44,098 nucleotides of DNA from an uncultured Flavobacteriaceae bacterium (GTDB taxonomy: Bacteria; Bacteroidota; Bacteroidia; Flavobacteriales; Flavobacteriaceae): positions 1 through 44,098 of the forward strand of contig CAJWPZ010000013.1 in the NCBI GenBank assembly GCA_913045325.1, given 5' to 3'. The notes beneath the pieces are model-generated. The model made no database searches, was not told the origin of the DNA, and saw only the letters and a list, made by a program, of their open reading frames with translations. The position numbers were made by a program, and so were the translations under genes. Numbering within the stretch: the first letter of the stretch is position 1; every line of letters starts with the position of its first letter. Shown piece after piece: positions 1 to 7,992 of the stretch.

Positions 1-330
1 CCTGCCCAAATTAAAATACACGTGCATTGCCATCAAAAAGCCTTGTCAAATCAAAAACATACCTTTGATATTTTAAACTTCCCAACCAACTACAGCCCAA
101 CATTAATAACCTCAGGATGTTGCGGAATGGCAGGTAGCTTTGGGTATGAAAAAGAGCATTATAAGGTGAGTATGCAAATAGGTGGACTGCGTTTATTTCC
201 TGCAATTAAAAAGGCAGAACCTTCTACTATTATTGCCGCTAATGGTACAAGCTGTAGACATCAAATAAAAGATGGAACACAGCGCCAGGCGCTACATCCC
301 ATTACTATTTTAAAAAATGCATTGGTTTAG
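1..330 (+). CDS. FAD/(Fe-S)-binding oxidoreductase, C-terminal end (partial)
   Basis: The reading frame is open from base 1, so the gene begins upstream of the window and only its last 109 codons are seen. The fragment carries a cysteine-rich CCG-type cluster-binding segment: an early HCHQK motif, then GCCGMAGSFGYE, then a late GTSCRHQIKDG. This arrangement is typical of the C-terminal iron-sulfur half of long GlcD/DLD-type flavoproteins, in which an N-terminal FAD_binding_4 domain oxidises a 2-hydroxy acid such as lactate or glycolate and passes electrons to Fe-S clusters. The FAD half cannot be seen, so the substrate is unknown; a stand-alone GlcF-type subunit is the alternative. Its stop codon overlaps the stop codon of the convergent lipoprotein gene by four bases (327-330). 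Confidence 0.8.
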   Translation, partial: PAQIKIHVHCHQKALSNQKHTFDILNFPTNYSPTLITSGCCGMAGSFGYEKEHYKVSMQIGGLRLFPAIKKAEPSTIIAANGTSCRHQIKDGTQRQALHPITILKNALV

Positions 331-1133
331 TTTCCTATCTCAAAACTAGTTAAGGTAGCGGTGCTAACAGATGTATTTTGCTCTGGGAGTGGAATTTCTA
401 ATCCAGGAATGCCACTTAAATCTTCCAGGGTATAATCTATAGTTTCTTTAGAAAAAACGAGCCCTATGTTAGCAGCGTAATAATTCTCTACCACTAAGAC
501 ATCTTGAGAGCTTAAAATAGGAAGAGTAAGTGTTGTGCCTCCTACTTGAATCTCTGTGCTTATTTCTAAATTCAATACAATTTTAGACTGTATTACATCT
601 GAGTATGTTTGGGTATCTGTAGTGTAAGAAGATAATACCTGCTCCTGGGTTGTTATAGATGAGTACTCAATAATAATAGGGAAATCCATAATTGTTTCCT
701 CAAACGATCCAGTGATAATGTTAAGCTGTGTTCCGCCAAGAGCATTTGGGTCAAACAACACGGCATTGTTTAATGGGATGCTAATATCCGGTAACCCTTC
801 TATTGGGACACCACCTAGAGCTCCATTTACAATAAGTTTTCCTGTGTCTTTTCTAACAAGGTTTTGGGTAAGTAATCCAACCATAAAGCCGCCAGAATTT
901 AGTTCTTGGGTATCTAGATTTGTGTACTGCACTCCATTTTCTTGTTGTGTTCCAAAAACAAACATGTTGTCTTGACTGTTTTGCCCCTCACTCTCATTGG
1001 TATAACTCCAGGATGAGTTTAAGCTAAGAGGGAAATACTCTGCTGTGTTATTGGTATTTGGTGGGGTATCATCCTCACCACAAGAAATTAGTCCTAAAGT
1101 TACTATAGTAAGGCTCAGTAAAAAATATTTCAT
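327..1133 (-). CDS. Predicted lipoprotein of unknown function
   Basis: 268 residues from the ATG at 1131-1133. The N-terminus MKYFLLSLTIVTLGLISCGED is a lipoprotein signal with a lipobox ending in Cys18, followed by an acidic and Asn/Thr-rich stretch, so the mature protein is probably anchored in the outer membrane or periplasm. The remainder is beta-rich with many Thr/Ser/Ile and few charged residues; I recognise no catalytic motif. A longer start 18 codons upstream is open but would put the lipid signal inside the protein, and a TAnnTTTG box lies between the two starts, so the inner ATG is preferred. Such single-gene lipoproteins are common in Flavobacteriaceae; the function is unknown. Confidence 0.75.
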   Translation of the reverse strand: MKYFLLSLTIVTLGLISCGEDDTPPNTNNTAEYFPLSLNSSWSYTNESEGQNSQDNMFVFGTQQENGVQYTNLDTQELNSGGFMVGLLTQNLVRKDTGKLIVNGALGGVPIEGLPDISIPLNNAVLFDPNALGGTQLNIITGSFEETIMDFPIIIEYSSITTQEQVLSSYTTDTQTYSDVIQSKIVLNLEISTEIQVGGTTLTLPILSSQDVLVVENYYAANIGLVFSKETIDYTLEDLSGIPGLEIPLPEQNTSVSTATLTSFEIGN

Positions 1134-1150
1134 AGTTACATGTTTTAAAG

Positions 1151-1158
1151 CAAATATA
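1151..1158 (-). promoter_or_regulatory. Candidate -7 box for the lipoprotein gene
   Basis: The minus strand reads TATATTTG here, a full match to the Bacteroidetes TAnnTTTG element, 17 bases before the lipoprotein ATG. No TTG lies at the usual distance upstream (nearest is about 26 bases), so only the -7 element is supported. Its position argues for the inner start codon. Confidence 0.5.
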
Positions 1159-1241
1159 TTAAAAACATTCAGACTATAAGTATCCAATACGATACAAGGC
1201 TGGTTTTACAGAAATGCTCCTATTCTAAACAACTAGACAAA

Positions 1242-1276
1242 AAAAAGAGCAATTACCGCTGGTAATTGCTCTTTTT
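1242..1276 (-). terminator. Rho-independent terminator after rpoD
   Basis: A perfect 16-bp inverted repeat (1242-1257 and 1261-1276) with a three-base loop, flanked by A and T runs on both sides. It lies 23 bases past the rpoD stop codon and would end rpoD transcription on the minus strand; the symmetry lets it act in both directions. Confidence 0.9.
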
Positions 1277-1298
1277 AAGTATCATGTATTACACCTAT

Positions 1299-2165
1299 CT
1301 ATCCTAGATATTTTTTCAGGATATGACTTTTACTTTCTTGACGTAAACGGCGAATTGCTTTTTCACGAATTTGACGCACACGCTCACGACTCAGCTCAAA
1401 GGTGTCTCCAATTTCTTGCAATGTCATAGCAGGTTGGCCACTAAGCCCAAAGTTTAATTTAACTACATCTGCCTCACGAGGTGCAAGGGTGTCTAGTGCT
1501 CTGTCTATTTCAATTTTTAAAGACTCGTGTATGAGCGCTTTGTCTGGATTTGGTGTTTCGCCAGAGCTAATTACATCATACAGGTTATTGTCATTTTCAC
1601 CTTCCTGGAAAGGAGCATCCATTGATAAACTTCTAGACGAATTTTTTAAAGATTGTTTTACACTACTTACGGTCATGTCCAATTCTTTTGCAATTTCTGA
1701 TGCAGAAGGAACACGTTGGTGTACTTGTTCTAGATGTATAGATGCTTTACGTATTTTGTTTATATCTCCAATCTTGTTTAGGGGTAAACGTACCACACGA
1801 GATTGTTCTGCAATGGCTTGAAGTATAGATTGTCTAATCCACCAAACAGCATAGGATATAAATTTAAAACCCCTAGTTTCATCAAAACGTTGGGCAGCTT
1901 TTACAAGACCTACATTACCTTCATTAATAAGGTCACTAAGTGTTAATCCTTGATTTTGGTATTGCTTTGCTACCGAAATAACAAAACGAAGGTTTGCTTT
2001 TGTTAATTTGTCTAAGGCGCTTTGATCTCCCTCACGAATTCTCTGTGCTAGCTCAACCTCTTCCTCTGCGGTTATCATATCAATCTTACTTACATCTTGC
2101 AAGTAACTGTTCAAAGATTTGGTTTCTCTATTGGTAACCTGCTTGGTAATTTTGAGTTGTCTCAT
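1299..2165 (-). CDS. rpoD: RNA polymerase primary sigma factor RpoD
   Basis: 288 residues, the short form of the housekeeping sigma factor typical of Bacteroidetes, lacking region 1.1 and the non-conserved region. Region 1.2 is near the N-terminus (about residues 16-45). Region 2 runs from about 55 to 125 and includes the core-binding motif [12 protein letters not shown] and the -10-recognising segment [14 protein letters not shown]. Region 3 is about 130-200, and region 4.2 at the C-terminus has the helix-turn-helix [18 protein letters not shown]. It directs core RNA polymerase to housekeeping promoters, in this phylum of the TTG / TAnnTTTG type, several of which are visible in this window. 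It appears monocistronic, with a strong terminator close behind. Confidence 0.97.
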   Translation of the reverse strand: MRQLKITKQVTNRETKSLNSYLQDVSKIDMITAEEEVELAQRIREGDQSALDKLTKANLRFVISVAKQYQNQGLTLSDLINEGNVGLVKAAQRFDETRGFKFISYAVWWIRQSILQAIAEQSRVVRLPLNKIGDINKIRKASIHLEQVHQRVPSASEIAKELDMTVSSVKQSLKNSSRSLSMDAPFQEGENDNNLYDVISSGETPNPDKALIHESLKIEIDRALDTLAPREADVVKLNFGLSGQPAMTLQEIGDTFELSRERVRQIREKAIRRLRQESKSHILKKYLG

Positions 2166-2547
2166 TGGATCAAATGTGTTTTAGGTTGATAACATTATAA
2201 AGTTACTTTTTTTATTTGTTGCCTAATGCTTCAGAAATAGAACTGTATTTGAGAACTGTTTTAACAACATGCTAACTTCACTACTTACTTATACGTAAGA
2301 GGTTATGTGTTTGTTACAAAATAATTTATTTTTTTTTGTGAAACCCTTGTCTGTTATTTGCGTCTGTATATAGAACGGTACAATAGACTCCTTTTACAAG
2401 GATGCTACGGTCTCTATTTTTTAAAGTTTTATCGCTTTATAGCCCATTGGTGTATATATTTGTAATAGATTATTAATTTGAATAGTAGAATACAATCTAT
2501 TTTTTTGGTGAAGCAATTGTTTTTAAGGTATAAATAAAAAAGTGTTT
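2166..2547. other. Long intergenic region between rpoD and a divergent secreted-protein gene
   Basis: About 380 bases without a gene, presumably holding both divergent promoters. The only clear element is a TAnnTTTG box at 2455-2462 on the plus strand. A short hairpin (CTTAC, six-base loop, GTAAG) lies near 2287-2302. I found no TAnnTTTG match on the minus strand to serve rpoD, and no tRNA or recognisable small RNA. Confidence 0.6.
2455..2462 (+). promoter_or_regulatory. Candidate -7 box TATATTTG upstream of the secreted protein gene
   Basis: Full match to TAnnTTTG, about 85 bases before the ATG at 2548. No TTG is found at the expected -33 distance, so support is partial. Confidence 0.35.
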
Positions 2548-3204
2548 ATGAAATTATATGTCTCCGTATTGATGTTTTTATTTTGCTTCTCTCTAAGTGC
2601 GCAGTTTGATAATACCACTAAGAAAGTTGATTTTGAGCCTATTGATAGAATAGTGAGTGATCCTGGGGGTTTGAAATTACCAAAATCTCCAATTCCAGGA
2701 TTAACAAATCAACAAAATCGCTTTGAGATAAAAAATGATAACAGCAATACTCTTGGCACAGATGATCCAGAGCCAATAGATATTTCTACAGATGATGGCT
2801 TTTTAACCACCAAGACAGACATGACCCCCAATGCATTTGTTAAAGATAAACCAGCCTCAGATGCCTTTGATAGAGATCAAGTACTGGGAGAGATTAAAAC
2901 CAAGAGTGGTTTTGTGAATGTTGTTTATAGAGACCATCAAAGTGTAGATGGTGATAGGATACGGGTGTATGTAAATGATGATATTGTACAAAGTGACATC
3001 TCTTTGGATTCCAGTTTTAGAGGCTTTGATCTTACCCTCACACCTGGAGAAAATATTATAGAATTTCAAGCTTTAAATCAAGGTGAAAGTGGCCCTAATA
3101 CTGCAGAGTTGCATGTCTATGATGAAAACGGGACCTTAATTTCTAAAAACGAGTGGAATTTACTAACGGGAAGAAAAGCCACAATTATAGTCTTCAAAGA
3201 TTAA
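2548..3204 (+). CDS. Secreted protein of unknown function
   Basis: 218 residues from the ATG at 2548; a GTG two codons upstream is also open. A signal peptide is clear: MKLY, a hydrophobic stretch, then SLSAQ at about residue 18-19, the usual flavobacterial cleavage ending. The middle (about 20-115) is polar, rich in Asp, Pro and Thr and probably disordered. The C-terminal half (about 115-218) looks like a beta-sandwich, with the segments DGDRIRVYVNDDIV and PGENIIEFQALNQGESGPNT. I do not recognise a catalytic motif. It is transcribed divergently from rpoD and converges on the rluE-like gene with only a 12-base gap and no visible terminator. Probably exported to the periplasm or surface; function unknown. 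Confidence 0.8.
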   Translation: MKLYVSVLMFLFCFSLSAQFDNTTKKVDFEPIDRIVSDPGGLKLPKSPIPGLTNQQNRFEIKNDNSNTLGTDDPEPIDISTDDGFLTTKTDMTPNAFVKDKPASDAFDRDQVLGEIKTKSGFVNVVYRDHQSVDGDRIRVYVNDDIVQSDISLDSSFRGFDLTLTPGENIIEFQALNQGESGPNTAELHVYDENGTLISKNEWNLLTGRKATIIVFKD

Positions 3205-3216
3205 TAGTTCAAACTC

Positions 3217-3798
3217 TTAATATACTACTTCTATTTGCGCTACCTCTGCTGGTTTTAAAGTGCCAATAGTATGCTCTCCAATTCTAACTCTTACTAGACG
3301 TAGCGTAGGAAACCCAACTGCTGAGGTCATTTTGCGTACCTGTCTAAACTTTCCCTGGGTAATGGTTATAGATATCCAGGAGGTTGGCCCGTGACGCTCA
3401 TCTCTTATTTTTTTTGCACGTTTTGGCAGGGTAGGAGGGCTTGTAAGTAATGTAACTATACATGGCCTAGTTAGGTAAGGTTTGTTGTCTGAGGTGATAC
3501 GCACCCCTTCTTGTAGTTTTAAAATTTCAGAGACGGTTATTATACCATCTACTTGGGCATAATATTGTTTTTCTACGCCACTGTTATTTACATGATAGCT
3601 GTATGCGCCATTTGTGGTCAGTAGTAGTAAGCCCTCACTAGGCTCATCTAGTCTACCAATAGCCATGGTGCCTTTTGGGAAATCACCTAAAGCCCCTAAA
3701 AAAGTTTTGTTTTTAGCGTGTTTGTCATTGGTGGTGAATTGACTCACCACTCCATAGGGTTTAAAGACTTTGTAATACCTGTGTGTTGTATTTTGCAT
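3217..3798 (-). CDS. rluE: RluE/RsuA-type 23S rRNA pseudouridine synthase
   Basis: 193 residues without an S4 domain, matching the short RluE-like branch of the RsuA family. The catalytic motif GRLDEPSEGLLLLT places the nucleophilic aspartate at residue 51; downstream are the family segments EKQYYAQVDG and GKFRQVRKM. In E. coli RluE converts U2457 of 23S rRNA to pseudouridine in the peptidyl-transferase region; the same target is inferred, not shown. The gene is the last of a tight minus-strand cluster, starting two bases after the stop of the pterin dehydratase gene, so co-transcription with gcvT is likely. RluF or RsuA-type specificity is a less likely alternative. Confidence 0.88.
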   Translation of the reverse strand: MQNTTHRYYKVFKPYGVVSQFTTNDKHAKNKTFLGALGDFPKGTMAIGRLDEPSEGLLLLTTNGAYSYHVNNSGVEKQYYAQVDGIITVSEILKLQEGVRITSDNKPYLTRPCIVTLLTSPPTLPKRAKKIRDERHGPTSWISITITQGKFRQVRKMTSAVGFPTLRLVRVRIGEHTIGTLKPAEVAQIEVVY

Positions 3799-3800
3799 TA

Positions 3801-4082
3801 TTAGCCAATAAGCAAATCTATAATAGCGGCTAGTTCAAAATCTTTTTCTGTAACACCATCTGCATCATGGGTAGACAAGAAAATCTCTAAAGTGTTGTAC
3901 ACATTAGTCCACTCTGGGTGATGGTTAAGACGCTCTGCTTCAAAGGAGATGCGTGTCATGGCAGAAAAAGCTTCTTTAAAATTATCAAATTCGAAACTAG
4001 CATATAGCCCCCCTTCAATATACTCCCAACCCTGAAACTGAGTTAGTTTTTCTGTAATCTGTGCTTGTGTATATTTTATCAT
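3801..4082 (-). CDS. 4a-hydroxytetrahydrobiopterin dehydratase (PCD/DCoH)
   Basis: 93 residues, the usual size of the family. The active-site signature is intact: HHPEW with His54 and His55, and a second His in STHDADG (His72), followed by a conserved acidic residue near 81. The enzyme dehydrates 4a-hydroxy-tetrahydropterin and so regenerates the pterin cofactor of aromatic amino-acid hydroxylases. No phenylalanine hydroxylase gene is in this window, so the physiological partner is unknown. The gene is packed between the epimerase-like gene (two-base gap upstream) and the pseudouridine synthase gene (two-base gap downstream), and sits in the same run as gcvT, another pterin-dependent enzyme. 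Confidence 0.93.
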   Translation of the reverse strand: MIKYTQAQITEKLTQFQGWEYIEGGLYASFEFDNFKEAFSAMTRISFEAERLNHHPEWTNVYNTLEIFLSTHDADGVTEKDFELAAIIDLLIG

Positions 4083-4084
4083 AC

Positions 4085-4939
4085 TTATGTGTTTTTATGA
4101 GTAATAAGATCCTCTAGAGTAGAATTTTCTATAACAGCTGCCACGGTAGTTTGATAGTTTGCAGGCAGGGTATTGTGCTTTGGTAAAATAGCTAAGTATT
4201 GATCATCATTACTATTGTAAATACTTTTAAAGATAGGAGTCTTGTTGCTTATCTTCTCACAAATTTCTGTAAATAAGTCTTGATGATGAACCAGATCATT
4301 GCTTGCTAAATGAAAAATACCCCTTAGCTCTTTATTAATGATGTAATGAATTTGTTGCGCTATGGTGTTGGCAGTTGTTACACTTATAATAAGATTTGGG
4401 TAGACATCAAAAACCGCTTGGTGTTTAATGGCTTGTCTTAATTGTAAAATTCTTGGGCTATAAGCGCCCAGCACCATTGGTAATCTTAAAATACTTACCT
4501 GATTTTTAATTTTTTCGAACAGTAGTTTTTCTACAGAGGTTTTAAACTTCCCGTATTCACTTACAGCCCTAGGGCGTGTATCTTCATAGCTTGGCACACT
4601 ACAAAGGCCATCAAAGACATTAACAGAAGATAAAAATAATAGGCTACACCCTGGGGCGCCATTTATATACTTACAAACCTGTTTATGGGCATGGTATTGC
4701 GCTTTAAAATTTCCGCGAAGTGCAGAAATAATTAGGGTGGGCTTAATTTGTTCTAGGATTTTGGTAATATCATCATTGGCTATATCATATCCAAAGAACG
4801 CCTTATTGTTATCATACAATTCATGGGCACAATAGTAGGTGCCATAGGTCTCAAAATAGCTGCACAGCTCTCTATAGATAGCATTGCCAGTATACCCGCT
4901 TGCTCCTAAAATTAATATGCTGTGTTTTTGTTTCTGCAT
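4085..4939 (-). CDS. NAD(P)-dependent sugar epimerase/reductase (RmlD-like extended SDR)
   Basis: 284 residues. The Rossmann nucleotide-binding motif GASGYTG lies at residues 12-18, and an active-site YxxxK is seen in SEYGKFK. The segments LLFLSSVNVFDG and ILRLPMVLG match the layout of dTDP-4-dehydrorhamnose reductase (RmlD) and related extended short-chain dehydrogenases. The true substrate cannot be read from sequence, and no other dTDP-rhamnose genes are nearby, so it should not be called rfbD. It lies between gcvT (64-base gap) and the pterin dehydratase gene (two-base gap) on the same strand, probably as part of one transcript. Confidence 0.8.
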   Translation of the reverse strand: MQKQKHSILILGASGYTGNAIYRELCSYFETYGTYYCAHELYDNNKAFFGYDIANDDITKILEQIKPTLIISALRGNFKAQYHAHKQVCKYINGAPGCSLLFLSSVNVFDGLCSVPSYEDTRPRAVSEYGKFKTSVEKLLFEKIKNQVSILRLPMVLGAYSPRILQLRQAIKHQAVFDVYPNLIISVTTANTIAQQIHYIINKELRGIFHLASNDLVHHQDLFTEICEKISNKTPIFKSIYNSNDDQYLAILPKHNTLPANYQTTVAAVIENSTLEDLITHKNT

Positions 4940-5003
4940 CTAGTTTGAATTAGCCTACATCTTTAATTGATTGCCAATGAGTAAAAAAGGTATTGGCACT
5001 AAT

Positions 5004-6086
5004 TTATTTTTTATAGAATGGTAATTTTACAACCATTGCAGGTACTATTTTGTTACGTATTTGAATATGTATTTGAGATCCAACTTCTTTTAATGCCACA
5101 GGCACATATCCCAAACCAATACCCATACCCATAGATGGAGACATGGTACCGCTAGTAACTCTTCCAATACTGTTGCCTTGGGCATCAACAATTGCATACC
5201 CCTGTCTTGGTATACCGCGCTGAGTGAGCTGAAAACCAACTAATGTTTTTGATATCCCCAACTCTTTTTGTTTTTTTAGGGATGCACTGTTTGTAAAATC
5301 TTTATTGAATTTTGTAATCCAACCAAGACCTGCCTCTAGAGGCGAGGTAGTGTCATCTATGTCATTTCCGTAAAGGCAATAGCCCATTTCAAGTCTTAGG
5401 GTATCTCTGGCAGCCAGTCCAATGGGCTGGATGCCCCAATCTGCTCCAGCTTCAAAAACTTTTGTCCATATTTGGGCCACCTGGGTGTTTTTACAATAAA
5501 TTTCAAAACCACCACTACCTGTATACCCAGTTGCGCTAATAATTACATCTTCAACACCTGCAAAGGTGTTTATTTTAAAGGTGTAAAATTTAATAGCACT
5601 TAAATCTTCCTGGGTAAGGCTTTGCATTGCCTGTATAGCTTTTGGGCCTTGTATGGCCAAAAGGGAATAATTATCACTACTATTTTCAAGCGCAGCTCCC
5701 ATGGTGTTGTGAGCGTTAATCCATGCCCAATCCTTATCTATATTTGATGCGTTTACAACAAGTAGCCATTTTTCTGCAGCTATTCTATATACAATAAGAT
5801 CATCTACCACACCGCCATCTAGATTAGGAAAACAACTATACTGGGCCTCACCATCTTCTAGTTTGGAAGCGTCATTGCTACACACCTTTTGTATTAAACC
5901 AAGCGCATTAGGCCCTGTTATAAAAAACTCTCCCATATGGCTTACATCAAAAACGCCTACTTTTTCTCTTACGGTTTGATGTTCTATGTTAATTCCTTGA
6001 TAAGAAACGGGCATATTATACCCAGCAAAGGGTACCATTTTTGCGCCAAGGGCCGCGTGTATTGCAGATAGAGCTGTGTCTTTCAT
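5004..6086 (-). CDS. gcvT: Aminomethyltransferase, glycine cleavage system T protein
   Basis: 360 residues, normal for GcvT. The enzyme transfers the methylene group from the aminomethyl-lipoyl arm of the H protein to tetrahydrofolate, releasing ammonia. Family hallmarks are visible: the N-terminal [23 protein letters not shown] near residue 45, the folate-site segment [11 protein letters not shown], and [12 protein letters not shown] near 185-196. The gcvH and gcvP genes are not in the window. The ATG at 6086 is the first of a four-gene minus-strand run, with a good TTG / TAnnTTTG promoter about 75 bases upstream, and it is divergent from hutH. Confidence 0.97.
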   Translation of the reverse strand: MKDTALSAIHAALGAKMVPFAGYNMPVSYQGINIEHQTVREKVGVFDVSHMGEFFITGPNALGLIQKVCSNDASKLEDGEAQYSCFPNLDGGVVDDLIVYRIAAEKWLLVVNASNIDKDWAWINAHNTMGAALENSSDNYSLLAIQGPKAIQAMQSLTQEDLSAIKFYTFKINTFAGVEDVIISATGYTGSGGFEIYCKNTQVAQIWTKVFEAGADWGIQPIGLAARDTLRLEMGYCLYGNDIDDTTSPLEAGLGWITKFNKDFTNSASLKKQKELGISKTLVGFQLTQRGIPRQGYAIVDAQGNSIGRVTSGTMSPSMGMGIGLGYVPVALKEVGSQIHIQIRNKIVPAMVVKLPFYKK

Positions 6087-6162
6087 TGTATATTATATTT
6101 ACACAGCGTGTAAAATGATGTTTTAAACACTGTGATGTTTGTTGATTCCTATTTTAAAAAAG

Positions 6163-6194
6163 CAAATATAACGCTAGGGTGGTGGGCTTACCAA
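6163..6194 (-). promoter_or_regulatory. Promoter of the gcvT operon (Bacteroidetes type)
   Basis: On the minus strand TTG at 6194-6192, a 21-base spacer, then TATATTTG at 6170-6163. Both boxes fit the TTG / TAnnTTTG pattern. It predicts a leader of about 70 bases before the gcvT ATG. Confidence 0.55.
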
Positions 6195-6335
6195 ATTTTT
6201 ATGAGTATTGCTTTAAAATAATAATTTATAATGTTTCGCACTTTTTTTCTTTAATACGCTACTGCAATAAAATCCAGTACAAGAGCATTCTTTTGAATAG
6301 CTAAATTTCTGTTAGTTATACAAAAACATATATTG

Positions 6336-6343
6336 TATTTTTG
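6336..6343 (+). promoter_or_regulatory. Candidate -7 box for hutH
   Basis: TATTTTTG, a full TAnnTTTG match, 19 bases before the preferred hutH ATG. The region 17-21 bases upstream has TTA but no TTG. It overlaps the longer possible start at 6333, which supports the inner start. Confidence 0.5.
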
Positions 6344-6362
6344 TCTAAACAAATTTAAAATC

Positions 6363-7868
6363 ATGTCTGAAATACATCATATAAGCAGCTCCCCTGTTGA
6401 GCTATCTGTCATTAAAGATATCGTTGATAATCAAAAACAATTAGCCCTTTCCAAAGAGGCTATAGATAATATAAATAACTCATATGAGTTTCTTTCAAAA
6501 AAAATAAAAAACAATGACACGCCTATTTACGGTATAAACACTGGTTTTGGATCTTTGTGTAATGTTAAAATCTCTTCAGAGAATTTATCAAAACTTCAAG
6601 AAAACTTGGTTACCTCCCATGCCTGTGGTACGGGAGAGTATGTGCCTAAGGCTATAGTGAAGTTAATGTTATTGCTTAAAATACAATCTTTAAGTTATGG
6701 CTATAGTGGGGTGCAGTTAGTAACTGTTGCTAGATTGGTGGCCATGTACAACGCCAATGTAATTCCTGTTGTGTATACCCAAGGTAGTCTTGGCGCCTCA
6801 GGAGATTTGTCTCCACTAGCGCACATGTCTTTACCGCTTCTAGGCAAAGGAGATGTTTGGCTAGATGATGCAATAGTGCCCACTTCAAGTATCATGCAAG
6901 AACATAATTGGAGCCCAATAACACTGATGGCTAAAGAGGGATTGGCCCTTTTAAACGGGACACAGTTTATGAGTGCATATGGAGTTTATATGCTACTTAA
7001 GAGTTATAAGTATTCTTATCTGGCAGATGTTATTAGTGCGGTTTCTATAGATGCTTTTGATTGTAATATGAGTCCATTTAATGCACTTGTGCATAAAGTA
7101 CGCCCGCACAAAGGGCAGCTGGAAACCGCTGCACGTATCAATGAGATTCTACAAGACAGTGAGCTTGGGTCTGCCGAAAAAACAAATGTTCAAGACCCCT
7201 ATTCTTTTAGGTGTATACCCCAAGTGCATGGCGCTACCAAAGACACTCTAGAATTTGTACAGCAAACATTTAAAACAGAGATTAACGCAGTTACAGATAA
7301 CCCAAATATTTTTATAGAAGAAGATTTAATTATCTCTGGCGGAAATTTTCATGGCCAACCACTGGCCCTGGCCCTAGATTATATGGCCATTGCAATGAGT
7401 GAATTGGGGAGTATCTCTGAGAGAAGAACCTACCAGCTAATATCTGGTTTGCGTGATTTACCTGCTTTTTTGGTTAAAAACCCAGGTCTTAACAGCGGTT
7501 TTATGATACCTCAGTATACAGCGGCAAGTATTGTAAGTCAGAACAAACAACTTGCAACTCCATCCTCTATAGATTCTATAGTCTCCTCAAACGGCCAAGA
7601 AGACCATGTGAGTATGGGAGCCAATGGAGCAACTAAATGCTTGCGTATTATAGATAATATAGAAACCATACTAGCAATTGAGCTGATGAACGCCGCTCAA
7701 GGGTTGGCCTTTAGAGATAAAAAATCATCACCCTTTATAATGTCATTTATAGAAAGTTATAGAACCGTGGTGCCGTTTTTAGAAGAAGATAGAATTCTAG
7801 CAGATGATATTCATGCAAGTGTTGCTTTTTTGCAAAGCTTTAGTGTAGATAGTGAACTACTGTTTTAA
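6363..7868 (+). CDS. hutH: Histidine ammonia-lyase
   Basis: 501 residues from the ATG at 6363; a longer form starting at 6333 is open but overlaps the predicted promoter. HutH deaminates L-histidine to urocanate, the first step of histidine degradation towards glutamate. The tripeptide Ala145-Ser146-Gly147 in GSLGASGDLSPLAH forms the MIO electrophile, and IYGINTGFGSL (about 55-65) and the TDNPN segment are the other family landmarks. Length is normal. No hutU, hutI or hutG genes lie in the window, so the rest of the pathway is elsewhere. A tyrosine or phenylalanine ammonia-lyase is a less likely alternative. It converges with clpC across a strong terminator. Confidence 0.93.
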   Translation: MSEIHHISSSPVELSVIKDIVDNQKQLALSKEAIDNINNSYEFLSKKIKNNDTPIYGINTGFGSLCNVKISSENLSKLQENLVTSHACGTGEYVPKAIVKLMLLLKIQSLSYGYSGVQLVTVARLVAMYNANVIPVVYTQGSLGASGDLSPLAHMSLPLLGKGDVWLDDAIVPTSSIMQEHNWSPITLMAKEGLALLNGTQFMSAYGVYMLLKSYKYSYLADVISAVSIDAFDCNMSPFNALVHKVRPHKGQLETAARINEILQDSELGSAEKTNVQDPYSFRCIPQVHGATKDTLEFVQQTFKTEINAVTDNPNIFIEEDLIISGGNFHGQPLALALDYMAIAMSELGSISERRTYQLISGLRDLPAFLVKNPGLNSGFMIPQYTAASIVSQNKQLATPSSIDSIVSSNGQEDHVSMGANGATKCLRIIDNIETILAIELMNAAQGLAFRDKKSSPFIMSFIESYRTVVPFLEEDRILADDIHASVAFLQSFSVDSELLF

Positions 7869-7937
7869 CTTTTTTTTTTTTAAAATAGTATCCCATAACA
7901 CTTTGCTTGTAAAGAGTAGGGGTTAAGAGTATAAAAT

Positions 7938-7969
7938 AAAAACGCCCCTTATTAATAAGGGGCGTTTTT
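7938..7969. terminator. Bidirectional terminator between hutH and clpC
   Basis: A perfect 32-bp palindrome: A5, then CGCCCCTTATT, mirrored by its complement and T5. It lies 70 bases past the hutH stop and 24 bases past the clpC stop, so it can end both convergent transcripts. Confidence 0.92.
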
Positions 7970-7992
7970 GTTATAAATCTTAGAGATCTTAT

